This document shows, piece by piece, positions 22,319 to 33,419 of a stretch of 64,000 nt of DNA. Position 1 is the first letter of the stretch. The number at the start of each line of letters is the position of its first letter. A program made the position numbers and the translations under genes. This stretch comes from Linum tenue (taxonomy: Eukaryota > Streptophyta > Magnoliopsida > Malpighiales > Linaceae): the NCBI GenBank assembly GCA_946122785.1, contig CAMGYJ010000005.1:67964200-68028199 (forward strand), in the 5' to 3' direction. The notes below the pieces were generated by a model. The model saw only the letters and a list, made by a program, of their open reading frames with translations. It did no database searches and was not told the DNA's origin.

Positions 22319-24867
22319 ATGACTCGGAGCAACCCGGTACCTTTGCTACCACTTGACGAGGACATAATTCGGACTCTCCGACTCCTAGAACAGGAGAGAG
22401 AGTTAGCGGAGGCAAGGATAAGGAGTGAAGGAAGGGGACAACAATTGGGTCCCGGTGTTAGTGGAGAAGAAGTTGAAGAAGCAGAAGTTGAACCCGTCGT
22501 TGTAGTGGAAATGGCGGGGAACCAAAGGCAAGATGCCTCTCAAGCCCACCATTTAAATGATGCGGCGGGGAAAAAGGAAGCCCCCGAGGATGATGGGGGT
22601 ACTCTATGGCCCCAAGGTCGGCGGACATTCAATCGCCGATCCTACATCCTCCGGTGGCGGCAAATAACTTCGAAATCAAGCCAGCTCTTGTGAATATGAT
22701 ACAAAGCAATGCTCTATTCCACGGCCTTGAGAGCGAGTCACCAAGAGAGCACGTGCAGAGATTCTTGGAGCTCGCAGGGAGCTTTAAAACCAACGGTGTG
22801 TCGGCCGAAGCTTTGCAACTAAGACTTTTCCCATATTCACTCTCGAGGAAAGCTCTTAGGTGGCTAAACAACCGCCCACCTCGGTCAATCACCTCATGGG
22901 ACGACCTCCTTAACAAGTTTATGGCTCGTTATTGCCCGCCTTCGAAGATGGCAGAGTGGAGAAAGATGATTACACATTTTGAGTAAGAAGAGGACGAAAC
23001 CTTGATGGATGCTTGGGAGAGGTACTCCGATTACTTTCTTCCGTGCCCTACCATGGGTTTGAAGAAAAGTTTCATATTGAAACCTTCTACGGAGGCCTAA
23101 TGCAAGAATATAAGATCCTCATTGACTCTTTGTGTCAAGGGAAGTTGATGAATATGGCTTCGCCCCAAATAACCGGGATACTTGAATATATGGCCCTTAG
23201 GGGATATGATTGGGGGTTGACTAGAAATGGAAGAAGGAGCAATGATAGGGGAGTGAGAAGCGTGGGAGCGAGTGCTCCGTTTGAGGCGAAGTTGGATAAG
23301 TTGCTTGAGGTTATGCTTGAAGATAAAAGGCAAGGAAAACGGGCGGTAATGTCGTGCGACTGGTGTTCGAGCACTAGCCACGAGATGGAGGAGTGCCAAG
23401 CAATGAAGGAGGCAACCACTTCGGAGGAACAAGTCAACTTCGTGGCAAATGCTAAGGTCAACAACCCGTATAACAATACTTATAACCCCGGATCGAGGAA
23501 CCACCCCAACTTTGTTTGGTCATCACCGACTAATTTGAAGTCCCCGGGTTTCCAAGGCCCCATGGGGAACTTCCAACATCGGCCCACCTTCATCCAACAA
23601 AGACCCCAACTCCAAGGCTCAAACTTCCAACAACCGTACCAATCACAAGGTGCCTAGGGTTTCAAAAACAACATCAACCCGACAAGTTATCCAAGCTTGA
23701 AGACCTAGTGAACACCTTTGTGAGTACGAGTAGTCAAAAGTTCGAGAAGATAGAGAAATTCATGGATGTGGTGACTACCAAGTTTACCTCGGTTGATGCT
23801 GGTCTTCAAAGCCATCAAGCGAGCCTCCAAAGTTTGGAGGTGCAAATCGGAAACCTTGCCGGCATCCTCATCGAGAAACCCAAGGGAGCTTTACCTTCCC
23901 AAACCGTGGTTAACCCCAAGGACCATGCCGGGGTGAATGCTCTTCAAGTGAGAAGTGTGAAGGTGGTTTCGGAAGTCGCCATGGAAGAAGTGATAGAGAA
24001 GGAAGATTCCAACTAGGAAGAGACCAACCCGAAGAAGGGAGAGAAGAAGCCCTCGAGGAATGAGAGGAAGGTGGCAAGGAAGGCATTGCCGGAGGATGGA
24101 TACATGCCACCTCTTCCTTATCTCACAAGGATGTACAAGGAGAGGTTGGAGAATGAGTTTGGAGGTTTCATGGAAATGCTCTGCAACCTCCACCTCAAAA
24201 TCCCCTTCCTTGAAGCCATGGCCCAAATGCCAATATATGCCAAGTACCTCAAAGGATTCCTCACCAAGAAGCCCAAGCTGGAAGGCCTCGCCAACGTGAC
24301 TCTTGGCGAGGATTGTCCGGCTTACCTCCTCGACCGCTTGCCCTAAAAGCGGTCTGACCCAGGTAGCTTCACTATCCCTCTTGATATTGGCAACCATCAT
24401 ATAGACAATGCTTTGGTGGACCTAGGAGCTAGTGTTAATGTGCTGTCCTACAAGCTCATCAAGAAGTTAGAAGTAGGTGAACTTAAGACCTCTAGGCTTA
24501 GCATCACATTAGCCGACTGTTCGGTCATTAGCTCGAGAGGTATAGTGGAGGGCATGATGGTGAGAGTGGGCAAGTTTTTCTATCCAACCGATTTCCTGAT
24601 TCTCTACATAAGTGAGGACTCGAATATGCCCCTCATCCTCGGTCGTCCCTTTCTTGCAACCGCCAAGGCATTGATAGACGTTAATGAGTGAACCCTAATT
24701 TTGAGGGATGGTAAGGAGAGAATCAAGCTTGAAATTGATCCTAGGGTTAGGAGTGATGAATTGAAGGGAGTAGTTTCAAATGATGTGAATGAGAGTGGAG
24801 GAGAGCCTCTCAAGGCAAACTCCACCGTTACTTGTGTTGACTTTGATGATGTTGAGCAGGAAGTTAA
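22319..24867 (+). pseudogene. AthP gag-protease ORF, 5' part
   Basis: The ATG at 22319 begins MTRSNPVPLLPLDED, the Athila gag start. Domains in order: gag N-terminus; the Retrotrans_gag core (ANNFEIKPALV, FPYSLSRKALRWL, 22640-22980); a knuckle-like CDWCSSTSHEMEEC (about 23355); the coiled segment 23708-23900; the conserved PLPYLTRMYKERLENEF block; and protease with intact DLGASVN (24420) and ILGRPFLATAKALIDV. Frameshifts lie near 22606, 23010 and 23660; stops are at 22984, 24014, 24344 and 24689. Cop1 interrupts it at 24868 and the 3' end is at 61173-61376. Confidence 0.85.
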
Positions 24868-25220
24868 TGTTGGAAATAATATTTATTTCCTTTACCCTGG
24901 ATGGCATGTTTGTAAATAAATGGAGAATCTTTTAGTGTTTATTTGGTATGGTGGCAACGGTTTTGGGAGAAGGAATTGTTTTTGTATGGAGAAATGAGCA
25001 GAGACAATTGGGGAAGTAGCTCTATTATTTATTGACTTTCTTGCTTCTCTGATACCTTACACGGCTATAACATAGCCTATTTATAGGCTTGAACTTACAA
25101 AAAAAAAAACCACACTCCACACATAGATTTGTGGTTCCTAATTTTTTCAATTCTTTAATCACAATAATTCAGCCAACCCAACTACATTATTAATTCCTTT
25201 TCTAGATGCTTTCCTACACA
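24868..25220 (-). repeat. Cop1 3' LTR
   Basis: 353 bp, near-identical to 60763-61104 apart from scattered substitutions, a longer A-run at 25100-25110 and small indels. The pol stop codon falls within its first bases on the minus strand. The polypurine tract before it is weak (CTGAAGCAAGA). Confidence 0.93.
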
Positions 25221-26451
25221 TCTTGCTTCAGCAGCTTCGTGAAAATATCAGCAATCTGGTCTTCAGTCTTCACATACTTTAGCATTACTTCTTTCTGCTC
25301 CACACATTTTCTCAGAAAATGATATCTTGTATCAATATGCTTACTGCAATCATGAAACACCGGATTCTTTGCTAGTGCTAGGGCAAACTTGTTATCAACA
25401 TAAATCTCAGTTGATTCTTCATGTGCTATGTTCAACTCCTTCAGCAATTTTCTCAGCCATATCGCATGACACGCACATGATGTCGCATCAACATACTCAG
25501 TTTCACAAATAGATAATGTCACGATAGCTTGCTTCTTTGAACTCCATGTGAAAGCTGTATCTCCCATTAAAAATACAAATCCTGTAGTGCTTTTGCGATC
25601 ATCCATGTCTCATGCCCAATCACTATCGCAGTATCCAACCAGTTTGAAATTTTCTGACTTAGTATAGAACAAACCATGATCAATTGTACCTTTTATATAG
25701 CGCAGTATCCTCTTGGCAATATTCCAGTGTGACACTGTCGGTGCCTCCATGTATCTGCTGACTAATCCAACTGCGTAGAGAATATATGGTCTGGTACAAG
25801 TCAGGTATCTCACACTTCCCACCAGGCTTCTAAATTCTGTTGAGTTAACCTTCTCTCCTTTGTCATCCTTGGATAATTTCAGTCCACACTCTGCTGGTGT
25901 GCTCACAGGATTACAGTTCTCCATCTTAAACTTCTTCAGGACCTCCTTTGCGAAGCCACTCTGTGAGATAAAAATTCCTTCCTCTTTTTGAGTTACTTCC
26001 ATATCGAGATAATATGACATCAATCCGATGTCTGTCATCTCAAACACACGAACCATCGTCTTCTTGAACTCTTCAAACATTTGAGGATCGTTGCCTGTGA
26101 AGACGAGATCATCTACATATAGAAAAACCATCAAGATTGCTCCCCCTTGCACCTTGCAGTTTAGTGCATGCTCATGTGGGCATTTGCTGAATCCATTTTG
26201 CTGAAAATACTTGTCAATTCTGCTATTCCACGCTCTTGGTGCTTGTTTCAGACCATATAATGCTTTCTTCAGCTTCAAAACCTTATCTTCTTGACTTTCA
26301 ACGCTATATCCAGGGGCTTGCTCAATATAGATATCTTCCTCGATATATCCATTCAGAAAAGCTGACTTCACATCCATCTTATGTATCTTCCATCCATTTT
26401 GAGCAGCGAGAGATATCACCGTACTGATATTCTCCATTCTTGCCACGGGAG
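25214..26451 (-). pseudogene. Cop1 RT and RNase H (3' half of pol)
   Basis: Minus-strand continuation of the frame broken by AthE1. The RT shows KMDVKSAFLNGYIEEDIYIEQ-type, LYGLKQAPRAW and the catalytic YVDDLVFTG (about 26120). The RNase H follows with GYCDSDWA, a TGA stop at 25607-25609, then DDRKSTTGFVF, SSKKQAIVTLS, ETEY and TRYHFLRKCVE. The TGA sits where most copia elements have glycine, so a single change can explain it. The RT/RH domains are otherwise complete. Confidence 0.92.
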
Positions 26452-27802
26452 TGACACGCTAAAACACAACACCAAACTGCGACCAAGTATAATCGCAGTC
26501 CGGGAATGCAGTAACAGGCAAGTTCTAATGTCAACCCGGGGTCTAGATCTACTGCCTACTCCGTGACTATCTATTATCTAGCCAACTAAGTTAAGTGATT
26601 GTTGATTTAAGTAAAAGCAGTAAGAAAGCAGGAAATGGTGCGGTTTTCTGAAGTCAAGGAAGAGTCACTCGGGAATGAGTCCCCCTAGCTCCTTAGTTAG
26701 GTCTCAATTGTAATTACCCTGGGTTGATTTACTGTTGATTAAACTGCGGAAGATCCGACAGTAGCTTGAAATCTCTTAAGCTGACCAAGCCCTCTCAGTC
26801 CAACTACCCGCAGGCGACTAACCTTCACCGGGATAGAAAGCTGAGGCTATGAACATAGAACTCCACTACCGGAATTGGATTCCAGTACAAAGTAGTAGAT
26901 TGACTAACTCTCGTATAACCGATCTACTACTACCGAATGATGAAGCTCTAACAACCTAATCAGATTCTATCTATCTCAGGTTGCAGCAGAAATCAAGAAA
27001 AGTTGATCAGACTTCAATTAATTCAATGAATCATGCATCATTTGATTATGATCAAACAGTAAAACAATCCCAAGTCATTACAATCAAGATCCCTAACACA
27101 TGGAACTAGGATTCTTCACCCAAGTGAGAGAAAGTTCTACTCCATAAAGAGAGAAGGGAAAACAGAATACAAAGCAGTCATACTCATAACCATGGGAAGA
27201 ATCTGCTATGGGATGATGATTTTCACTCCTATGATGATCTCCAAGCTCGATTTGATGAAACCCAGCTCCAAGATCGCTTCTAGGATGTGTTCTTTCGCAC
27301 TTTCACTCTCTAGGGCTCTGTTTTTTGCTCCAAAAAGTCGATTCCCTCTCCTTTGGCTCGAAATTGGGTTAAAACCCATATTTTCCCGATCACACGGCCA
27401 GGCCACACGGCCGTGTGGCTTACCCAGCTGCCCGTGTGAGTGTCAAAACGCGGAGTTTCGATTAAGTGGACCTCAGGCTTCCTACACGGCCAGGGACACA
27501 CGGCCGTGTGGAATTTCCAAGGTGCCCGTGTGAGTGCTCGGTAAATCCCACACGGCCACATGGGTTACTCACACGGCCGTGTGGGTTTTAGGAGTGCCCA
27601 TGTGGCATCCTCAGCTTCTCCCCACACGTCCGATCTTCATCCAATCGACCCCGAACTCGTTCCCAAACCTTCATTCACGTACTAGGACCCGAAATATCAC
27701 AAACAAGAACAACCTATCGTGAAATCGGCCTATAACACGAGAATCGACATCTCAAACGGTGTAAGAATAGGGGTAAAAACATGTGCAATTAACGGTCTAT
27801 CA
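26452..27802 (-). repeat. AthE1 3' LTR (1351 bp)
   Basis: It starts TGACACGCTAAAACACAAC and ends GGTCTATCA. It pairs with 52663-57844 after removal of the hAT. It contains about 49 bp at 27109-27157 that the 5' LTR lacks. CACACGGCCGTGTG palindromes cluster at 27380-27610. Confidence 0.95.
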
Positions 27803-27815
27803 AACTCCCCCACAC
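27803..27815 (-). promoter_or_regulatory. AthE1 polypurine tract (PPT1)
   Basis: The minus strand reads GTGTGGGGGAGTT directly before the 3' LTR. Confidence 0.88.
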
Positions 27816-29662
27816 TTAACCGTTTGCATGTCCCCAAGCAAACCAAGTCATACACAAGGTAAGCTCACAATTTCAATCACACCAACATTGGGGACAAATC
27901 ATATAGGCACAGAACACGAGAATCGTACTGGCTTTCAACATTAACACATGAAAAACTTCAAAAGCAACCTGGACAACCACCACAGAGGACATTTGAGTGC
28001 AGCAAAATCGAGTAAAGGAGGAGTCTCCCTTCTGTTCATCAACCAACATAGACTTGACTCAACCACTTACTCAAGACAGTCACCTCATGCACAAAACTCA
28101 AGATATCATAATAGAGACCGAGCGATCTAGGTCCTCACCGGGGTACAAGATTATAGAGAATATGAGAAAATGAATCGCTCACTCTCGACCAGTGGGGTCA
28201 GGACAATTCGATGCGAAAAATGCGCATGCTGATTCTCTCAATCCCTAACATCTCTTCACCATGACGGCATCCCTAAGTGTTAGAGCTCACATAAATAGGT
28301 GTCATCACTAACTAATCCGGATGTCTTAGACACAGGTTCAAATGACTGGCTAGGGTCTTGGACATGGGGAAAAGGGCTTTTAGGTGGTGGAAGTATTCAT
28401 AGCACAAGGTTCCACAATTCCAAACCCAACACAATCACAGTCAATCAAACCACTAACTTTCTTTCTGCCATTCTGCATTACTCAAATTCTTGCACAAGAG
28501 TGAAGGAGGTTATATAAATGTTAGCATTTCCAAGCCAGACTGCTAAGAAACACTACTTAATGGGCACTATTTAGATTTTTGGTAGTGGCTCACTTTTGCT
28601 TTCATTTTTTTCCTTTGTTTTCTTTATTTTTTTTTTTCATTTCTTAAGAGAACCACCACCTCTGCACATTTTTCAAACACATGCCCAACTTTTAAGCACT
28701 ACCTCCAACCCTCACATTATATTTAGCAGAAACAACAGAGAACATGTAAAAACCACTCTGTGAAACCTTCTAAAAGATGCAAAAAGGGTGATTTTCCATT
28801 ATAGACCGAAAGAAAGGATAACACACGGCTCAAAGGGCTGACTAGGGGATATGACACATCAAGACAGTCAATTTGGTCGTGGGCTAATCCTATGCCTCCA
28901 TCATCTTAACTAATGACAACGTGAATGCTACACATCATGGAAGAGGGATCTATCGCACAAGAAAGAAACGAGCAGGCTCAAATCTCACATGGCTACCTAT
29001 ATGCTCTATCTCTCATTCTGATTCACTGAACTAGGTGCATAAACGACTGTCAAGAACAAGTGATCAATCCAAGTCACAGTTGGTAAGCAAACAGTTGAAA
29101 AACTGAACCCCTACACAATTCTACTCCACGTCTCAGTCATCATTATAGGTTGTCCTAGTTACATTCCAGTTGTCATGCAATAATCCGAAAACCATTCGAT
29201 TCAAACATCAGAACCACAGTGCCAATATGATCATGCAAACAACAGTACTTGGAGCCCTCAAATCATAAGATTCGGAGAGCGGACTAGGCTCCAAGCACAC
29301 ATATATAGATTCCAACCGATACAAAGCACCCCCCCACACTTAAGCACGACATTGCCCTCAATGGAGCAGAGGGAGAGATAAGGGGAACGAGGTTACCGGA
29401 TGGAAATACTGCCGGGAGACTGGAAGTGGACCAGTCAGCGAGAAACAAATGGGACGATGGACAGTTCTGCACGAATAGAACATCAAGAGCACACTAGCAC
29501 ACTGTGCGTTAGGGATCAGAGTTAGCCCAGATGGCCACAAAATAGACAATGAACAAAAGAAAAACACACTCAAACGCAGACTAAGTTCAAGCTCCGCACA
29601 CACATGGAGCAAGCACAAAAAGTCTGAAATGAAAACACACTCAGAGGGGCGACGAGTACAGC
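27816..29662 (-). other. AthE1 3' noncoding region with PPT2 and conserved stem
   Basis: No gene. PPT2 lies at 29329-29368 (minus strand: TCCATTGAGGGCAATGTCGT, then the G-rich tract). The adjacent perfect 9-bp inverted repeat is CTTGGAGCC (29248-29256) with GGCTCCAAG (29287-29295). Several hundred bases are alignable to AthA 1225-2990. 28590-28645 is a T-rich run. Confidence 0.7.
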
Positions 29663-30471
29663 CTACTCGTCGCCAAGGTTGTCCAGGTCGATGTCGTTCA
29701 TGAAAGCGTCATCATCATCAGCTGGTGGTGGTGGAAGTGGAGAGTCCTCCCTGGGAGTCCTCCAGACTGGCTGCTCGCCCGGTAGCAGCTGGAGAAGGTG
29801 CTGCTGGACTTCCTGCATGCGCCGAGATTGGGCCTTCTCTCGCTCGATGTGAGCTAGTGTCACCCCCTGCTGGGTCTCCATCATGTTCAAACGCTCATCA
29901 TAAGTAGCCATCCGGGTCTGATACTCGGCCTGGTGAGCCGCATACTGCTGTTGGAACTGGAGGTGATGGTCGAGGAGCTGTTGATTCTGGAGACACAGCT
30001 GCTCGAACTGGTGAGTGAAGTAGTCCTAACCGGGGAAAGCGGAGCTGCCACCCCCGTACTCGAAGGTGGTGGGGCGGGGGGCAGTAGCATCATCCACATC
30101 CTCGGGCTCGACATCCTCAGCAGCCTCATCCTCAGGATCCTCCGGCTGGCCTTCCGCTGGGATCTGAGGTTGAGGAAACCCCGCGACCCACTTGACGCCG
30201 CGCTCCTCTGCTCTGTGCAACCCTGCAGTGATATCTGGAAGTAGGCGGCCAGGCGGGTGATGAGGGGAGTGCAGTGGAGGCTCTTCAATTCTGAAGCACA
30301 CTTCTCAAAGGTTCTGGCCACCACAGAACCCAAGTGGAGAGGATGGTCCTCCTGGCGGATGGAGTGGATGAAGTACAGGCCTCTCCTGGTGATGGTGCTG
30401 GCACTTTCCCCAGCTGGAGTGTAGGACTTCGCCAGCAAGTGGTGGAGAATGCGGTTAAGGTTGACATCCAT
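29663..30471 (-). pseudogene. AthE1 third ORF (ATHILA ORF-1-like), N-terminus deleted
   Basis: The surviving part starts near 30471 with NLNRILHHLLAKSYTPAG, then RRGLYFIHSI and HLGSVVARTFEKCA, matching the C-terminal half of the AthA third ORF. After a frameshift near 30260 it continues as an acidic linker, a stop at about 30026, a Gln-rich coiled segment (HHLQFQQQYAAHQAEYQ) and an acidic tail ending FMNDIDLDNLGDE. The N-terminal domain and the intron acceptor present in AthA are missing, so a deletion joined intron to mid-ORF. Function unknown. Confidence 0.75.
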
Positions 30472-31441
30472 TGCAAATACACCATCAAAGCACATCATTA
30501 AGGGCCCCAACCGGCTCCCACAACATGGTATGAAAAACTGGCATTTCATCGAACACCTTGTGTGCACTATTAAGTTAAGCATGGAATTGACAAATTTCTT
30601 GCACACAAGGGCTCAAACAAGCAAGGGGGACATTGCCCAACACAATTCACACATAATCCAAGCTTTCCCCTCAATCAATTGCACACAAATCACATGATTC
30701 AAATTTGTTCTCTAAACATTCACCCTAACACCCAATTCTCCATAAATCACAAAGTTAAGGTCAAAATCAAACCTGGAGACACAAGTAGAGGTGTAGGGGA
30801 TGATGAGGGGAAGGCAATGGAAGCGACAAAAAGCCCAAATTCTGCCTGGAATTGCTCGTCGGAGCCTCGCCGGAGTCTCGCCGGAAATCGCCTCTGGCGA
30901 CTCAAAGTCGAGGGATAGGCCAAAAATGGGGAGAAAAGGATGGGTGTGGTGTTGGTTTGGTGAAAAACCGACGAAAAATGGCCGAAAATCTCCAAAGAGG
31001 GCGAAAGGTCGCGGTTTTCGGGCGAGGGGGAGAGGATTCCGGCGAGGGGAAGGTGGTTTTCCAACCACGCGGCCGTGTCGGCCAAATAAATAGGCAAAGG
31101 TTCGGCCACACGGGTACACTCACACGGCCGTGTGAGGTGTAGTGGTGCCCGTGTGGGCCGACACGGCCTGGCCGAGGAAAGCCACACGGCCGTGTGAGTT
31201 GCACAACTGGCCGTGTGAGCCGTGTGGGTGACCCCCCCTGCCCGTGTGAGATTTACAGGGCTTTCACACGGCCCAAACCAAATCCCACACGACCGTGTGA
31301 GGGTTAGGACTGGCCGTGTGGGTTGCCAGGACCCCGAATTCGACCTGTTTTCACTCAAAAACGACGTTCGACTCTGGGACCACACCTCAAGATTAAAAAA
31401 CACAAAATCTAAAGGAAAAAGGTAAGAAAATGCAAACCTAG
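30472..31441 (-). other. AthE1 post-integrase region: palindrome cluster and splice donor
   Basis: Noncoding. 31070-31330 contains at least eight complete or partial CACACGGCCGTGTG units. Further along the minus strand a donor TCCAG|GTTTGATTTT lies at 30773/30772, equal to the AthA donor at 12750; its acceptor has been deleted. 30475-30690 is intron-derived sequence. Confidence 0.65.
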
Positions 31442-31490
31442 GTGGGGTTGCCTCCCCACAAGCGCTTCTTTACCGTCTTTTAGCTGGACG
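31442..31490 (-). other. AthE1 post-pol double hairpin
   Basis: Stem 2 is GTGGGG-AGGCAA-CCCCAC on the minus strand (31442-31459, 6 bp, six-base loop). Stem 1 is CGTC...GACG (31474-31490). Both flank the pol stop codon and the word AAGCGCTT. Equivalent structures occur in AthE2, AthE3 and AthP. Confidence 0.65.
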
Positions 31491-32055
31491 CCAGTAGAGG
31501 AACTAAGGGTCCTCTCGCTTGATCAGCAGCTCTGCGCGCTCGACAGCACCTCCCAAATACAACTTTAGGAGGTGGCCATTCACCTTGAATGGCTCGGTTT
31601 GAGCATTGCTGATCTCCACCGCACCGTGCATTGAAGAGTAAAACGCGATCACCTACCTCAAACTCCTTCGGGCCCCTTAACCGAGCGTCGTGGAGATGCT
31701 TGGTGCGCTTTTTGTAGAGTAGGGTGTTCTCGTAGGCGTGGTAACGCCATTCCTCCAACTCCAGCAGCTGCAGCTTACGTTCAGTACCTGCAACACTCAA
31801 ATCCAGGTTTAGCAGCTTAATGGCCCAGAAGGCCTTGTGCTCTAGCACTACTGGCAAATGGCACGCCTTCCCATAGACAAGCCTATAAGGGGACGTGCCA
31901 ATCGGGTTTTTATAGGACGTCCTATATGCCCAAAGAGCATCATCGAGCTTGGTGGACCAATCCTTGCGGGACTGATCCACCGTCTTTTCAATTATCCGTT
32001 TGAGCTCCCGGTTTGTCAGCTCGGCTTGCCCATTTGACTGGGGATGGTAGGCCAC
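31480..32055 (-). pseudogene. AthE1 integrase C-terminal part
   Basis: This continues the integrase cut by AthE2: [30 protein letters not shown], the [10 protein letters not shown] segment, and [10 protein letters not shown]. About 66 bp that encode [18 protein letters not shown] in AthA are missing, with a frameshift; CGTG occurs at both edges of the gap. The GPY/F-type module is therefore lost. Confidence 0.9.
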
Positions 32056-33406
32056 TGACTCACTCCTACTGTCACTCTAGAAATTGGCCAAGTGTAACCA
32101 CTTCCTAAAAGTGTAGTATAGCGGGGTTGGGTTTTAATGTCAACCCGGGTCCTAGATTTGATGACTACTCGGTGAATTCTTGTTATCTATCAGTGAAACT
32201 TTAGTGCAAGTCCAAATTAACAAACAAACAAAGCAAGTTAAACGGTTGTTTTCAAGTCGAGAGAGGTCACCCAGATATGGTTCCCCCTAGACTGCAGTTA
32301 AGCCGGATTGCAATTTACCAAGTTCAGTTTTCATGAAAGTTATACTGCGGAAGGTTCTTAAACAGTCTGAAGTCACGACTAAAGGTCTCCAGACCCTCTC
32401 AATTCGAGTCTCCAGCGGGCGACTAACCTCCACCGGAGTAAACAGATTGAGGCCCTAACGAACCAAACCTCCACTACCGAATTGAATTCGGTATAGAATA
32501 GTGAATTGGCTCCTCGACTAAAGTCTCCAATTCACTATCTTCAATTAAGGATGCTCTATCAACCTAGGCAGATATTCTCATTCTAGGTTAAAGCAGAAAC
32601 AACAGGAATTTGATCAAGATTCAAGTCATTCAATCATTCAAGCCTCAATCGAATATAATCAACTCATAAACTCTGTACTTGGGTTCATACAATCAGACCT
32701 AACATACAAATCTAGGGTTCCCCATACCCAGATGAATGGGGAAACTACTCCATGCAGAGAGAAGCAAAAGCAGATTCAGACGCGGAAATCATACTATGAA
32801 GGATGAGTTTCTGCTCCTGGTTGTCAATCGGCACTTCTCCAAGCTCAAGCTAGGCTCCAATGGTGATGAAGATCAAGCTATGGCACTTGGGAACTCTGGT
32901 TCGTCGCTTTCTCTCTCTAGGAATTGCTCTCTCTCTCTAAAACTCGGAACCCTTGATTTTCAGCCCTCTTTTCCTTTAAAACTTCTGCCTGTCGCGATAC
33001 CCGGTCGGGTACTTTGGGTCTCGACCGGGTATAATGGAAACGCGCCGTTTTGCCTCAGGAAAAATCCCCGGTCTCTTCCAATAATCCCCGACCGGGGATT
33101 TCTGCCTCCTGCCCGGGCCCCCTTCTGTTTCTCACGGACGCCCAAAGCCAAAAATCCCCGACCATGGCCAGATAATACCCGGTGGGATATTTCTGCTCAT
33201 GACCGGGTATTTCTGCTCTCCAGCACACTTCAAACTTCACTTGCTCCTTTCGACCCGAATCTGTTCCTTTGCCTCGATTCCAACGCCAGGTCCTGAAATA
33301 TGACATAAACGTACAACCTCGCGTGAAATCGGCTTAAAACATGTGAATCAACATCTCAAACGGCTCAAGAATAGGGGTAAAAACATGTGCAATTATCGGT
33401 CTTTCA
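32056..33406 (-). repeat. AthE2 3' LTR (1351 bp)
   Basis: It pairs with 46277-47639, differing by scattered substitutions and short indels. Positions 32995-33215 carry the CCCGGTCGGG-type palindromes of this family. Confidence 0.95.
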
Positions 33407-33419
33407 AACTCCCCCACAC
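33407..33419 (-). promoter_or_regulatory. AthE2 polypurine tract (PPT1)
   Basis: The minus strand reads GTGTGGGGGAGTT beside the 3' LTR, identical to AthE1 although the LTRs differ. Confidence 0.88.

Noticed and set aside
31070..31330. Regular palindromes as a CRISPR array
   Set aside because: Units are self-complementary, irregularly spaced and without unique spacers; the setting is a plant retrotransposon.
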